The notes beneath the pieces were generated by a model. That model did not search any database. It was not told where the DNA came from and saw only the letters and a program-made list of their open reading frames with translations. The position numbers and the translations under genes were made by a program. Below, piece by piece: positions 33,141 through 45,400 of a stretch of 64,000 nt of DNA. Origin of the DNA: Chaetomium olivaceum (taxonomy: Eukaryota > Ascomycota > Sordariomycetes > Sordariales > Chaetomiaceae); NCBI GenBank assembly GCA_039881045.1, contig JAYWVB010000053.1:1-64000 (forward strand), written 5' to 3'. Within the stretch, counting starts at the first letter, position 1, and each line of letters starts with the position of its first letter.

Positions 33141-35138
33141 TCAGTCATCATCGCCCGCCTTATTCGTATTCCCCCTATTCTTCCCCCTCGGCTTGCCTCC
33201 ACCCTTGAAGTGCTTCTTCCCCGACGCGAGCTGCACATCCTTAGGGTCAATCCCCTTCTCCAGCGCAACCATGGCCTTCAATTTCCGCCCGCTCAGCTGC
33301 TTACCCTCCATCTCCGCCTTGCCTTGTTCCGAGTACTTGTAGTTGAACGGCCTGGACACGTGGCCAGCGCTGCCTGCGCCGGGCTTGAAGAAGGCCTTGT
33401 CGAGCCTCTCTGATTTGGGTCCTCGCGGAAGTGGGAGCATATCGGATAGCGTGGACGCGGTGTCGTCGGCGTTGATGGACATCTCCTCCAAGGCCGCAGC
33501 AGCCGCCGCTTGCCGCTTGGCCGGAAGGTGCGCGACGTCGTACAGCTCGCGGTTGAACTCTTGGGCATCCTCAATATCTGGGGGCGGGGTGACATAGAGA
33601 AGCTTGCCGTTGACGTAGTCCTTGAGAACGTACCTCGCGGCACGCGACTTGTCTGGTTGGCCGAGGCCCTGTGTCATGAAACCCCTGTGGCGAGCGTACG
33701 CGCTGAGCAGCTCGTCACCAGTGGGTATCCCCGTGCCACCTTCTTCTAAAGGCATCGTGCGTATATGGATACCATAAATAGCCTCAATGAACGCGCGCGG
33801 AATCCTGGTGGCGACAAGTGTGCCGGGCCCGCTGTACTCGCGCAATTGGTCGATTGGGAGAACACCATTGACAACGAGTTCGGCCTTGGTGTTGGCAAAG
33901 TTGGGAAACACAAGACCTGGGCAATCGCACAGAACGATCTTGTCACTGTAGTGGATGGTCTGGAAGTGTTTTGTCTTGCCGGGAGTTGCCGAAACCGACA
34001 CCTTGTGGGCTCCGAGAAGCGCATTAATCGTTGACGATTTTCCGACGTTGGGGTAGCCAACAAGCCCGACTTGGAATTTCCGATCCGGTCCTGGTACGGG
34101 TTAGTGACGAAGACACACCGAAAATCAGACAAATACTCACCCGCATCTTCTGGCGCGTAGCTAAGGAGCATGCCCTCCAGCTCGTCAACTGTCAAAATCC
34201 GGGTATCCGCCTCACCATCCTCCTCTTGCTCGGCGCCCTCTGCCGCAGCCTCATTCTCGTTATCTTCCTTTGATTGGTCTTGTTCCAAAGGTGCACCACT
34301 CCCGCTTGGGCCGGCTTCCTCTTCCTCCTCTTCCTCCCCATCACTCTCGGTTCCCTGGGCTTCGAGCAGCTCCTTCGCCAATTGAGCCGAAAAGAAGCGA
34401 TAGGCAATCCCGGCGCCCTTCAAGTAGTTGGCCCATGCTTTCCTCTGGTTGTAGGTCATCATATCGGCCTTGTTGATGAGTAAAAGGTTCTCCTTCTTCG
34501 GATCAACGTCCTTGACGTACGCCTCGAGATCTTCGGATCGGAACATGAGGGGGTTCCTAGCATCGACAATCTGAATTACCAGATCGGATCGCTCGATAAC
34601 TCTCCACAGCTGCCGCCAGACCTCGAGATTGCGCTCAAATGGCGTCATCAAAAGATCTTGTGTCTCCTGAAGCTCCGCCAGACCCTTCCGCCACTGCAAG
34701 AACGCCTCGCGCTCGAGACGACCAAGTTCTTCTGGCGTCGTCGACGAGTCCCATTGCGGTCTCCTCGGCACGGTGAGTCGGGCCTTGTATTCCTTGTGTT
34801 TCCCGAGCACCACCCTCTCCTCAGCTGCAGAGAGGTAGGGGGTTGTGCTGGTTGGTGTGGATGATCTTGACATTGTTGGCCTTCTCGGCGGTAAAGTCGG
34901 TCCCGGCAAGCTCGGCTGTAGCCAAGAATTCGTCGAGAGCGCCTTGCTCGGTGACGGAGCGCATCTTGACCCAACCCGCCTCCGCTCTGTCATTGGTGAT
35001 ATATTCCTCGCCCGTCGCATGGTCGATACGCGTGACTGCGCCAACTCGTTTTCTGTCGCCGCCTTTACCCCCGCCAAACCGATCTTTCATCAGTTGGTTG
35101 CCGAGGCCGACCGACTTCTTGGACTTTGCGAGCACCAT
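33141..35138 (-). CDS. LSG1: Large-subunit GTPase 1 (Lsg1), frameshifted in exon 1
   Basis: Cytoplasmic circularly permuted GTPase that releases Nmd3 from late 60S particles. Exons 34141-35138 and 33141-34090 with intron 34091-34140. Start MVLAKSKKSVGLGNQLMKDR; the minor leader MPI upstream is not an ATG start. The GTPase motifs appear in permuted order: G4 LLINKADMM, then an acidic insert (ESDGEEEEEEE..), then after the intron G1 VGLVGYPNVGKSSTINALLG, SVSATPGKTKHFQT (G2) and LCDCPGLVFP (G3). A basic tail follows (SGKKHFKGGGKPRGKNRG). At 34838-34842 a run of five G (plus strand) has one base too many: HTNQHNP then loses frame, while YLSAAEERVVLGKHKEYKARLTVP continues in the other frame. Removing one base gives 1947 nt, 648 aa. 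Head-to-head with LTV1, 666 bp apart. Confidence 0.95.
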
Positions 35139-35804
35139 GATGGGCAACGAGCCGTTCGGCTACGGTCTTGCTACAGGTGTTATTCGGTAAAACAGCACTA
35201 TTTACAGTGCTTGTTTAGTTGTAAAGTTGAAACTGGAAGTCACCGTCGCAAAGGGCGGGGTGTTTGATGTCGGGGCTTTGCTGATAAATACGGATAGAGG
35301 GGCAAATTTGCCATGGTATTTGGCTGGGCGGTGCAGGGAGTCATAGCTTGGTATGATATTCCTATTTATTTTGCCACAATATGACAAAATATTCCACATA
35401 TTGGAGGTTACATGGAGAGGTTTTGAACGATTTGTTGACATCTACAATATTAATGAGCAGTAGGTTCCCATATTCTCATCATTGTCGAAGTGTATGTATA
35501 CCGTGTAAGAGTAAAGTTTCATTATGGCGTACCGTCATGTAATTTCGGCTTGTGACGGCCCTATCGATAAGATAAGAACTTTTACCCCACCAAAATTTTC
35601 ATGTGCGTCTGATATGCAGGCTCAGGGCCTCCGTCAGTGCTGCTGGGTGGGTGGCCTTCAAGGTCATCGCAAATCCACAGACACAACTTCCAGACACACA
35701 ACCTTGCCTCCACTTAACAACCCCAAGCGCAATTTACTTGTGCTCGACAATTACATCTATCTCTATACTTTCAACACCATCGTGTTCTCCAAACTGTGAC
35801 CAAA
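35139..35804. promoter_or_regulatory. shared divergent region LSG1/LTV1
   Basis: 666 bp between the start codons of two ribosome-maturation genes. The middle (about 35270-35540) is AT-rich. No RRPE/PAC-type element was found by eye. Confidence 0.45.
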
Positions 35805-37146
35805 ATGCCGAAAGGAAAGTGGATGTACGCACACCCCGCAATCCCCTTCCATTCCCACTACATCAACCCACGAATCTAACCCCTCTCTCTCTGCCCACAG
35901 CGACAAGAAAACAGCGACGCACTTCACGCTCGTGCATCGCCCTCAAAATGACCCCCTCATCCACGACGAGTCGGCGCCGGCCATGGTGCTCAACCCGACA
36001 CAGCGGGCCAACAAGTCGGCGCGGGGCCAGGGGCTGAGCGACCTAGCATCCGACCTCGGGTCCGACGCCATGAGCATCCGCGACAACGAGGGCGAGGCCG
36101 CCAACTACGGCGTCTACTTCGACGACACCGAGTACGACTACATGCAGCACCTGCGCGACCTGGGCCAGGGGACGGGCGAGGCCGTCTTCGTCGAGGCCGA
36201 CCCCGTGGGCAAGGGCAAGGGGAAGGCCAAACCGCAGCAGTCGCTCGACGACGCCCTGCGGCAACTGGACCTGAAGAACCAGAGCGAGGATCTGCTGGAT
36301 GAAGAGCTGCTGCCGAGCAAGAACCTGCAGCGGTTGACGTACCAGGCGCAGCAGAACGTGCCGGATGCGATTGCGGGGTTCCAGCCGGACATGGACCCGC
36401 GGCTGCGGGAGGTGTTGGAGGCGCTCGAGGACGACGCGTACGTGGACGAGGAGGCGGGCGAGGATATCTTCCAGGAGCTGGCTGTGGACGGGCAGGAGCT
36501 GAGCAAGTACGAGTTCGAGGAGGCGTACGACGATTTTGTGGATGATGACGAGGGGTGGGAGTCGGACCGCACGGTGAAGGCCGGGGAGCAGGCCAAGGAG
36601 GATGATGGCGTACCACAGCTCACCGACACCAGCAAAACGCAAGCGGCGGAGGGCGGGTCAGACGACTGGATGGCGGAGTTCAACAAGTTCAAGAGCGACC
36701 AGAAGGCCGAGAAGAAGCCGCGGGCGGCGGCGGCCACACCATCCGAGCTGCAATCCTCAATATGGACGACGACGACGAACGGTGGGCGGAAGAAGACAAG
36801 GAAAGGTGCTATGACAAACCCCTCGGCGTACTCGATGACGTCGTCTTCGCTGGTGAGGACGGAGCAGCTAGGCATCCTAGATGCGCGGTTCGAGAAAATC
36901 GAGGAGCAGTACAATGCCGATATGGAGGATACGGCCTCAGTGTCAGCAGTATCGACCATGTCGACGGTGCAGGGGAAGACGCGACAAGACTTTGACGGTC
37001 TGCTGGACGAGTTTCTCGGTGACTACTCCATGTTCGGCAAGAAGCGGGTGAAGAAGGGCAAGTGGAAGAACGGTGTGGAGGATTTCGACGAGATCAGGCG
37101 AGAGCTAGGGGCGCCCATCATCCCGGCGAAGTACATGCAAAAATAG
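35805..37146 (+). CDS. LTV1: 40S ribosome biogenesis factor Ltv1
   Basis: Assembly factor of late pre-40S particles, sitting near the beak with Enp1 and Rps3; its phosphorylation by CK1 (Hrr25) releases it. Exon 1 is 20 nt (35805-35824, MPKGKWI with the next exon) and exon 2 is 35901-37146; the intron has a GTACGC donor and CACAG acceptor. Product 421 aa. N-terminus MPKGKWIDKKTATHFTLVHRPQNDPLIHDE is diagnostic. YGVYFDDTEYDYMQHLRDLG and the acidic middle (DDAYVDEEAGEDIFQEL; YDDFVDDDEGWESD) are typical, as is TSSSLVRTEQLGILDARFEKIEEQY before DFDGLLDEFL. AATAAA at 37170-37175 lies 23 nt after the stop. Confidence 0.96.
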
Positions 37147-37315
37147 CGATTGATCTAGGACGCCAAACAAATAAATGAGATTTCAAACAGATCGTTCGTC
37201 GTCATATCTCTGTGCAGATGTTTTAAACTCAACGCTGCAACCTTCCACCTCCCACCCCCTACCTTCCACCTTTGCAACAAGACACATCAACAGCCCATGT
37301 ACCACCCAAGACTAC
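37147..37315. terminator. convergent 3' region LTV1/aminotransferase
   Basis: 169-bp gap with a polyadenylation signal AATAAA at 37170-37175 on the plus strand. Confidence 0.5.
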
Positions 37316-39315
37316 TCACCCCCTCCCCGAGCGCTTCCACCTCTCCACTCGGCCCCAACTCCCCAACAACCTCCCCACCACCCTCGGATCCGTCACCTCC
37401 CAGAACCGCCTCACCCCCTCCACAAACCTTTCCGCCGCCAAATCCACATTTGCCTCATCCTCAGCCGCAAAACAGATCCGGTGGTACTTCCACCCATCCT
37501 CCACGCGCACCTCGTCATTGGCACTAAACATCGAACCGGTAGCAACCAGCACGCGGAACGGCTTGGTCGTCAACCAGATCATCAGCGCCGCCGCCAGCAC
37601 CGGCCCGTCCAGCACAGGGACCTGCGGACTGGGGCCACGCGCCTGCCACAGCGGGTGGGATTCCAGGTGCACACGCAGCCAGATGAACATGCCGCCGCGC
37701 GGCCAGCGGAAGGAGTACAGCGTGGTCTTGGTCACGGCGAGCGGCGCCCATTCCGAGTCGGAAGCGGAAACGGGGGCGGTGGTGAGGAGGGTGGCGCCCT
37801 CGTCGAGGGTGCGGCACATGCGTGCCACGCGGCGCTCGTAGGCGCCGCGCAGACCCTCGAGCCAGCGCACCCAGCCCGAGGTGTCCCAGCCGGCGAAGGC
37901 GGCGCGGTCGCGCGGGGAGCGCAGCAGGGAAGGCGGCGCGGGCGCGCTGGTTGGCGGCTTTTGCGTCACCGCTGCCGTTGCTGCCGAGGACTAGCTCGGA
38001 GATCATGCCTTGCACGAAGCCGGAGGGTTGTTGGGTTGTTGACTCGGCGATGCGCTCGAAGCGTTCGATTAGTGTGGGTTGGGCTGTGATCCAGCCTAGG
38101 CGGCAGCCCGGCGCGACTGTTTTGGAGAAGGTGTCTAGGCGCACGACGCGGCCGTCGGTGTCGAGGGATAGGAAGGAGGGCGTGAGCGAGTCGAGGAAGG
38201 CGTAGCCCGAGGAGCGGCCGGGTTTGTGCTGACGCGTGGGAGCGGGTGACGGCAGGCCCCGGGATTTGGCTTCTTCGGTGGCGGCGGAGGGGAATTGGAG
38301 GTACCAGTAGGGCTCGTCCTCGACGATGACCACGTCGTACTTGCTACAGACGGCGTAGATCTCCTTCTTGCGCTCGACGGAGAGGACGATGCCTGTGGGG
38401 TTGTGACCAAGGCTAAGGGCGGTCAGCAGAAGATAAGAGGTACGAAGCGTTCCATGGCTGGGACTTACGTGACAGTGTACATGAGATGCGGCCTCTTCCC
38501 CTTGGAAGGGTCCCAGTTCGCTAGAACATCCTCCAGCCCACCTGGTCCCTTTACTACCATGCCGGATTCGTTCGCCTTTACGGTTACGATTTGTACGCCA
38601 CGGGGCTGGGCCTGGCCGAGGATGTTGGTGTACACGAATGGCTCGCACAAAAGACCCGGCCGATCGGTGATATCATTGACACCCTCGGTCCACTGGTCAA
38701 CAAACAGGTCCAGCGTCTTGGAGAAGCCGTCGGTCGAGCCGCAGGTCAAGATCACCTCAGGCCCGCCCTTATAAGGAGTGTCTTGTTGTAGATTCTCGCG
38801 AGTGAACTGGCGTACCCATGACAATAGCGGCGGGTAACCGGCGGCGAGGCCGTATTGTAGAACCGTGGTGAGGTCAATCTTCTTCACTGGGTCACTCTCG
38901 TCCACCGCCTTGGGCACTACGATATGAGTGGCTGCTGCGGAATCTGACGATGACGTTAATGACGTTGCCGTCTCGCCGGGGTGGTTTGGCGTTGGTGTCC
39001 ATCTCTCTGGCTTTGCCGCTTGTGCTTCTAGAGTATCGAAGGGGAAAAAGTCGGCATTTGGAAGGCCTAGTAGGGGAGATTGAGTGAGTCTTGTGAGCCA
39101 TTGGGACTGATTGAACACTGAGTAATGCTTGGATCACACGAACCGCCAGCCGTGTTCAAGATGCCCGGAATCTGAAAGAACTTGTATGCCTCCTTGATCT
39201 TGGATGGCATTCGCCGCTTGGTGACGGCAGAGTAGTGGTGGCTGAGGTCCAACGGCACCGGTTTCTCACGGCGGCTGGGACGGACACGGCGATGAGAGGA
39301 GCAGAGGGTGTCCAT
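37316..39315 (-). CDS. Aromatic/alpha-aminoadipate aminotransferase (Aro8-like), frameshifted in last exon
   Basis: PLP-dependent fold-type I aminotransferase of the Aro8/kynurenine-AADAT group, acting on aromatic amino acids or 2-aminoadipate. Exons 39144-39315, 38469-39066 and 37316-38412. Start MDTLCSSHRRVRPSRREK, then LDLSHHYSAVTKRRMPSKIKEAYKFF. Visible motifs: VILTCGSTDGFSKTLDLF (cofactor region), HNPTG, VIVEDEPYWYLQFP, and the PLP lysine in RLDTFSKTVAPGCRLGWI. Between about 37925 and 37990 one extra base separates SELVLGSNGSGDA from the correct frame LLRSPRDRAAFAGWDTSGWVRWLEGLR; removing one base yields 1866 nt, 621 aa. The C-terminal part (WPRGGMFIWLRVHLESHP) confirms the reading frame. 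Substrate cannot be fixed from sequence. Confidence 0.88.
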
Positions 39316-40435
39316 ATTGGGAGTACCGTTCGAATACTGGACCAGTGCCGAAAATGATGCAATTGGGTCTTGTTATTTTGTGATGCAGTTGAACAAACAA
39401 GCCAATTCGAGAAACTAGGGTCGGGTGTACTGTGTTCGGTCCCTTGCCGATAAGAGCAACACTCAAACATGGGATGGATCGATCATAATGGGGGCCGTCC
39501 ATCCCGACTGCCGACGGAGCGGGAACCCTGAGTCCGAGACGGAGACATGCTTATAAATCGCCGGGCCGGTGCATCCAAGAAACCCGTTATCGCTACCAGC
39601 ATGGTGGGCGGGAGGATGTCACTGATTCCATAATTATTGAACCCGCTAACCCCACTGGGAAGTCTCGATCCGGAGCTATCCCTCGGCAGAAGGAGCCAAA
39701 CTTCCAGGGCTTGGCCTTTTGTGCCACAAACCTGCACTACATGTAGTGGAGGGTATGGTTGACTCGGGATTCCAATTGGAAACCACGGACTTCCCGTGTA
39801 ACATATCACCATCCGAGGCCGTCTAACCCCGTGTCCGAGCCGGGACTCAGTCCGATGCGCCGGATGACGAAGTGGTGGATCGCCGCTCAACGGTCACGCA
39901 GCCGAGCTGAAACATGCATGCGGCTCCGGCCTAAGTGCGACATGCCCCGGTTTGTCCTTGTGCCACCCCGGCCAGCCAGCTGCACTACACCCACCACTGT
40001 GCAGTTGAAGTATCACCGTCTGGCCAAAAAAAAGGCCGAACTCGAAACGTAAGGAGGGAGAAAGTTGTGAAAGAAATCAAGAGAGAAAAAGATACGAAAA
40101 AAAATCGAGAAAGAAGGAATATGTAAGAGAAATCAAGAGGAAGAAATATGTATTAGATAACTCAAGATGTAAGCAAATAACATTAGAATATGTAAAAGAG
40201 GTCAAGAAGAAGAAAGATGTCAAAGCAACAAGTAAAAATAGTAGAATAAAGAGTAAAACGAGAGAAATCGAATAAAAGAAAAGATAAATGGAGTAACCAC
40301 ATTGCCTTTCTGGTGTTCGTTTAGTTTTTCCGCCTCCAGGTTTGGTCGACATCTGCACTTGGAGTTCGGCCTTTTTTATCCATGGGGTGAGTGTGTATGC
40401 TGATTGTTGTTCTACGGGAAAAGGTATTAGATTTA
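39316..40435. other. intergenic between aminotransferase and FMO, with an A/purine-rich island
   Basis: 1.1 kb without a recognisable gene. It contains the aminotransferase promoter on the right of its ATG and a conspicuous purine-rich, low-GC stretch at about 40040-40290. Confidence 0.5.
40040..40290 (+). repeat. A/G-rich degenerate repeat island
   Basis: About 250 bp almost free of C/T-rich segments on the plus strand, with repeated variants of AGAAATCAAGAG and AAGAAATATGTA. It is flanked by normal GC-rich DNA. It could be a decayed microsatellite or part of a transposon relic. Confidence 0.55.
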
Positions 40436-41841
40436 TCACCTGGCCTCTTGCTCTTGATCTGGCGAATACCCAAAACCAAGTTCTCCAAGACTCCTGGCTT
40501 TCTGCCCTTGCAGTTCAAACTGCAACTTGGCCTTGGAGTAAATCTCCCTCTGCCAGAGCAATTCCGGGCCCCAATGCGGCGGTTCTTTCCCCGCCGTTCC
40601 TGACTGGGCAATCCACTCATGGGTTTGATTAATATATTCACCATCAGCACCCTCCGGCCAGAAGTGGAATCTGGGCCCCCGTCTCTCCGCTTCCTCAGCT
40701 TCCCATTTCCTCATCTCTTCCACCGACGGCAACGGCAAGAGATTCGCCCATGTCCTCGAGAACACAGCCGCCTGGGCTTCGGAGAGCGCAAACGGGATTA
40801 CCTTGACCGGCAGCCTTGTAAATACCAACGTCGGGTGCTCAATGTGAAATAGGTGCTGGTATGTGCCGTACACTCTACGTCCGTTCGTCAACAAGGGTGG
40901 GTTGAAGGAGCGGAGGAAGGGAAAGTCAAAGAGGTAGCCGGTGGCGTAGATGATGGCGTCGATGTCTTTCTCTATTCTCCCGTCCTGGAATCGGACGCCT
41001 CGTTCTCCGGCAAGAACTCCTCGATAATAGGAACCTCTTCAGCACCGCAATAATCCAAGTTGGCTTGCGACGTGGGCGATCGCACTGACAACAGCAGCGG
41101 TTTTTGGCAGACACGGTTGATTTGCGCTGCAATATCGAGCCCTGATGCGGCATTCCCAACGACGACGACCTTTTTTCCGGTGAATTGTTCTGCAGTCCGG
41201 TAGTGTTTGGAATGGGAGATAATGCCGGGGTGTGTCTTGTGAAATTCCCGTACTCCCTCTGTGTCGGGGATGTACACAGCAGTGTAATGGCCAGATACCA
41301 CGACGACGGCATCGTATGTCGCGCTCGTCCTTTTTCCTGTGAGGAGACACACCGTGTCTACGTCCCACTGGTCCTTCCAGTCAACCACCCTCAAGCGAAC
41401 GTCCTTCACCTGTGTCGAGAACTGTATGAGGTGCCGGATCTCTTTGGCGTATCCCACCACATACTCCTGAATATCTTCCCGAGACGGGAAAATAAGTGTA
41501 TCCTCCTTCAATGGCAGGTCCGAGTACTCCATTAGAGCGCGAGGAATGTTGGTGTGCAGGACCTCGTACATGGGCGAGGGGAAGACAGGCGACTGGTCTC
41601 CCTCGAACGGTAGAGGCGGATCCGGAGGACAATAGGGGCTCGTTTGAGGCACATGCACCGTCTCTGAGGGCTTGGGGCTGTAGTGCCAGACCCCGCCTAC
41701 TTCAGATTGTTGCTCAAAAATGTCGATTTTATGAAAAGCTTTTTGAGCGAGCAAGTACTTGGCCGCTGCAAGCCCACACGGTCCGGCACCAATGACGGCA
41801 ACCCTCTTGACATCGAAACGTTCTGGTTGTTGGGAGCCCAT
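40436..41841 (-). CDS. Flavin-containing monooxygenase (FMO-like), frameshifted
   Basis: FAD/NADPH-dependent oxygenase of the FMO1/dimethylaniline monooxygenase-like group. The FAD-binding GxGxxG is in VAVIGAGPCGLAAAKYL (about residues 14-30). A variant of the FMO-identifying motif is HPGIISHSKHYR, the NADPH motif is VVVVGNAASGLDIA, and DAIIYATGYLFDFPF is the conserved ATG motif near the end. No intron is needed. At about 40993-40998 one base is missing: ENEA is followed by an early stop, while RFQDGRIEKDIDAIIYATGY continues in the next frame. Adding one base gives 1407 nt, 468 aa. Substrate unknown; S-, N- and Baeyer-Villiger oxidation are all possible. Head-to-head with the telomere-like gene. 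Confidence 0.88.
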
Positions 41842-42402
41842 GATAGCGTTAAGGAAGGAGGGTTTTATGTAATGTTAAAGTGACTGACAGGAAGACCCCA
41901 GAAACGGGTCATTTACTTACACAGTAAGGATGCTTTTATCTGATGTATCATGAAACCCAATGGTTGGTGTTGAGGGGTAAAGAGCAGGGGTAAATACTTT
42001 TGGAAGTACTGTGTAATTTACCGTTTCGTAAATTTCCAACTTTTCTTTCTTGGCTCAGCCGGGCAGGTCCACCGCTTTCCATTTTGAGCCCGGGTTGACC
42101 AGGGTGGGCGGCATGCTCCCCTTCCATCGCGTCGCTGCCGTCATTGGATCATTGAAGCTTGCCGCGCTTTCTGCGAGCGTAGCTCCGGAGCAATCAACCG
42201 CAACAACAATCACGAACAGTTGTTGAAAAGATCTCAGCGGTCACTCTGTGGAGTAACCTCCGAAATCGATCTTCACTCTTTTCTCTAACTCCGTCACACC
42301 TAAATCTATCAACTGCCACCGGCAAATGACGATTCCACAACGAGCTCTGGCGACACCGAATTGATGCCGTAGCCGCTGTCCTCTCTCGAGTTACCTTGCA
42401 AC
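41842..42402. promoter_or_regulatory. divergent intergenic region FMO/telomere-like gene
   Basis: 561 bp between the two start codons. No clear factor site or extra gene. Confidence 0.4.
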
Positions 42403-45400
42403 ATGGCGACGACCAACGGCAATGGCGCTACCAATTTGGTTTCGCTATCTGCGACTCCAATTGCACAGTTACATCCCGATTTGCCCGATCAAGCCTCACG
42501 CGCCGTCCGCGGCGAGGTTACCATTACCTGGCCTTACAATTCGGTCACAAAGAAACTCGCTTTTCTCATCGCGGAGCCCGACGTGCGCCTTCGCCGTGCG
42601 AAAGGGCAAATACGGATAGAACTTCAAGGCCCAAGCGCGAAGGCCGCTTCTGAAAGCGGACTTGGGGCCGGCGACGAACTGCTCTTCAGCTTGGCTGGTG
42701 CGGAATGGTCCAAGGATGCGTCTCCAGGGCGCATCCCGGGTGCTAGGGTGGAATGGCAGCTGCAATTCAACCAGAAACTTGCGCTCGAGGTTTGTATCCC
42801 AGGTAGAGAGCCTTTCTCGGTCTATCTGACTTTGCTAGGTCAAATCCGGCGAATCGGGCGAGATAAAGCACATCAACATCGACGGTTCCACGGCCGAACA
42901 AACGGACGACCGGATGACTGAAGCGCCTAGGATAGCCACACCCGAACCGGAACCGATCCTGCCAGAACTCCCAGCCACCGTCCGCAAAATATCTGAATTC
43001 ACAGCGAACGAATACCCCTCGCCAGCGTTTGTCAAACGCGCCCGACTTTCATATGGCGCCCTGTTCGAGGGCGGTTTCGACATTTTCGAGGAGGATGGTG
43101 GAGTCAAGGGCAGAGGCCGAAAGAGGACCAGGTTTGGTCGCGACAGCAGCGCGTGGCGCTACAGCAGTCAGTCACCGAGCCCCGAGCGTGATACGGCGGC
43201 CTCGGATGCGATGGACGAGGATGACGAGGAAGACGTGACCCCTCGGTCGCCGCCCAAGCCCCAAATGGCGGACGAGGGTTGCCAGACCGTTGAGACTGAG
43301 ACGGGAACAGGCGATGTTGTCCTTCCGAGATGGGGGGATATTCCACTTCCTCTAGAAACTCCGACTTCCCTCTCTCGGAAACCCTCAGCAGCTCCTACTC
43401 AGAAGCAGCAAGTCTCAAATCATGAGGTTACCCCCGTTGCCCATATCCCCCGAGAAGAACCGGATCCTGTGGTGCCACAACAGACCATCGATGTCTCGTC
43501 AGAGGAACCAGTCTCGACTTTAGAATCAGCACTTGCGGCTGAACCAGACCGACACTCACCTTGGCCACCGGTGGGCAGGGAAGAGCCCCAAGCGCAACCC
43601 TCGACAACAGTTTTCCAGCCAAATGTGTTTGCGGCAAGCAACGCCGAAACAATTCCAAGTGCTCTGTTTGGTCCGAGATCTTTTACCTCCAGCTTTTCTT
43701 TCGGTGCTGGTGCGCCCGCTCAAGTAGAATCAAGCCTGAGCCTGGCAGATCAGGTCAGATTCGGCTTTTCCCATATACCACAAACGACGCGCTCCCCGTC
43801 TCCGCAAAAACCTGAACCTGCCCCCGAGATGGACTTTCATCAGCAGGATCCGTACCCAATGGACTTTCTTGATAACGCACCGCCCCCTCAAAAACATTCC
43901 GAAATGGACACCTACACCAATGCCGCCGACGAAGAGCAGGAGATTGCTTTACAAGGCGAAACCATGCCTCCGGAACCGTCCGTGGTCGAGAGCTTTGGCG
44001 AGGGTCAATGGGAGATGTCAACACAGCCCCCACACTACAACCTCATCGAAGGCGGCCACTTCGGTACGGATACACTCAATGAAGGGTCGAGAATCACAGC
44101 CGGACAACCCTCGCTTCATGCTGACAACATTTCCCCCGATCGGGTGCCAGAGGGCTTCGCCAGCTATGGGCATGAGAATGTGCCCAACAGACATCAAGAG
44201 CAACCGCCGCAACCAGCATTTCCGCATGGGGAGCAACCTCTTGTGGAAAACGAGGATACGATTAGTGAAGATGAGGTCGGCGTTGAGGAGGAGAAGGAGG
44301 AAGACGCGGAATCCGACGAATACGCCTATGGTGAGCAAATCGAAGAGGGCGACTACGATCAGCGCAACTATGATAAGCCCTCCGATGATGAGGACGACCT
44401 CTCCGAAGAAGACGAGGAAGTTGAACTCGAGACAGAGGAGCGTTATGGCAACGGCGAGGTTTACGACGAGGATGGCGAAGGCGAAGAGTGGGATGAAGAG
44501 GAGGAGGAGGAGGAGGGTGATTACGAGAGCGACGAGGAGGACTACGAAGAGGAGGATGACGATGTGAGCCGCTACCAACCCAGGAGACCTGCCCCAACAG
44601 GGGAACCAGTCGTTATTAGCCTGCTCTCCGATTCTGAGGATGAGGACGAGCCTGTCCCACAACCGAGACAGCCCGCGCCTGCTCCTCAGACGGCACATGC
44701 GCCGGCACCTCCGGCAAGCTTGAAAGCACCATTTAGTCCAAAACGTGAGGACTCACCAGACGTGTTGGAGAGCGTGGAAACAAACAACACGGGGGACGAG
44801 CGAGTTCTCAGCGCCGTCTTTAGCCAGACCGATATTGTTGACTTCGCCACCCGCGTAAGTTCCAATATCATCCAGCACCCACTGGCACCGTTGGCAGGGC
44901 TGAGTGCCAGCACCACAACCTCACCATTTACCGCCCAATTTCCTGGCTCATTTGGAGTGTCTAGCGCTCGAAATGAGTCGTATGTCCCGCAACCCCAACC
45001 TGCAGTCAGTGAAGGCTCGTCGGACCTCCGCTTTGTCTCGCAACCGAAACCTCCCCCTGCGCCAAGCGAAACTTCTTCGGAAGGTCTTTTTGTCTCACAG
45101 ATTCGTTCTCGATCCCCCGATGCAGAGGACGAGCACCCCGATGTGGGCTCCGCGGATGAGCGCGAGCAGGCTACTGAAGGCTCTACGAATGGTGACATGG
45201 AGCCGGGGCTAGAGAAAGTTAGGGCTCAAGATGAATCCTCAAATGTGGAACCCGAGGACGAAGATGAGGATGAGGATGGGGAGGAGGAGGAGGAAGAGGA
45301 GGAGGTGGAAGAAGAGGAGGAGGAGGAGGAGGCCGCTCCGCCAACCGAACTTCAAGACGATGATACTAGCCTGCCTGATGCAGATGATGTGTCCTTCTCT

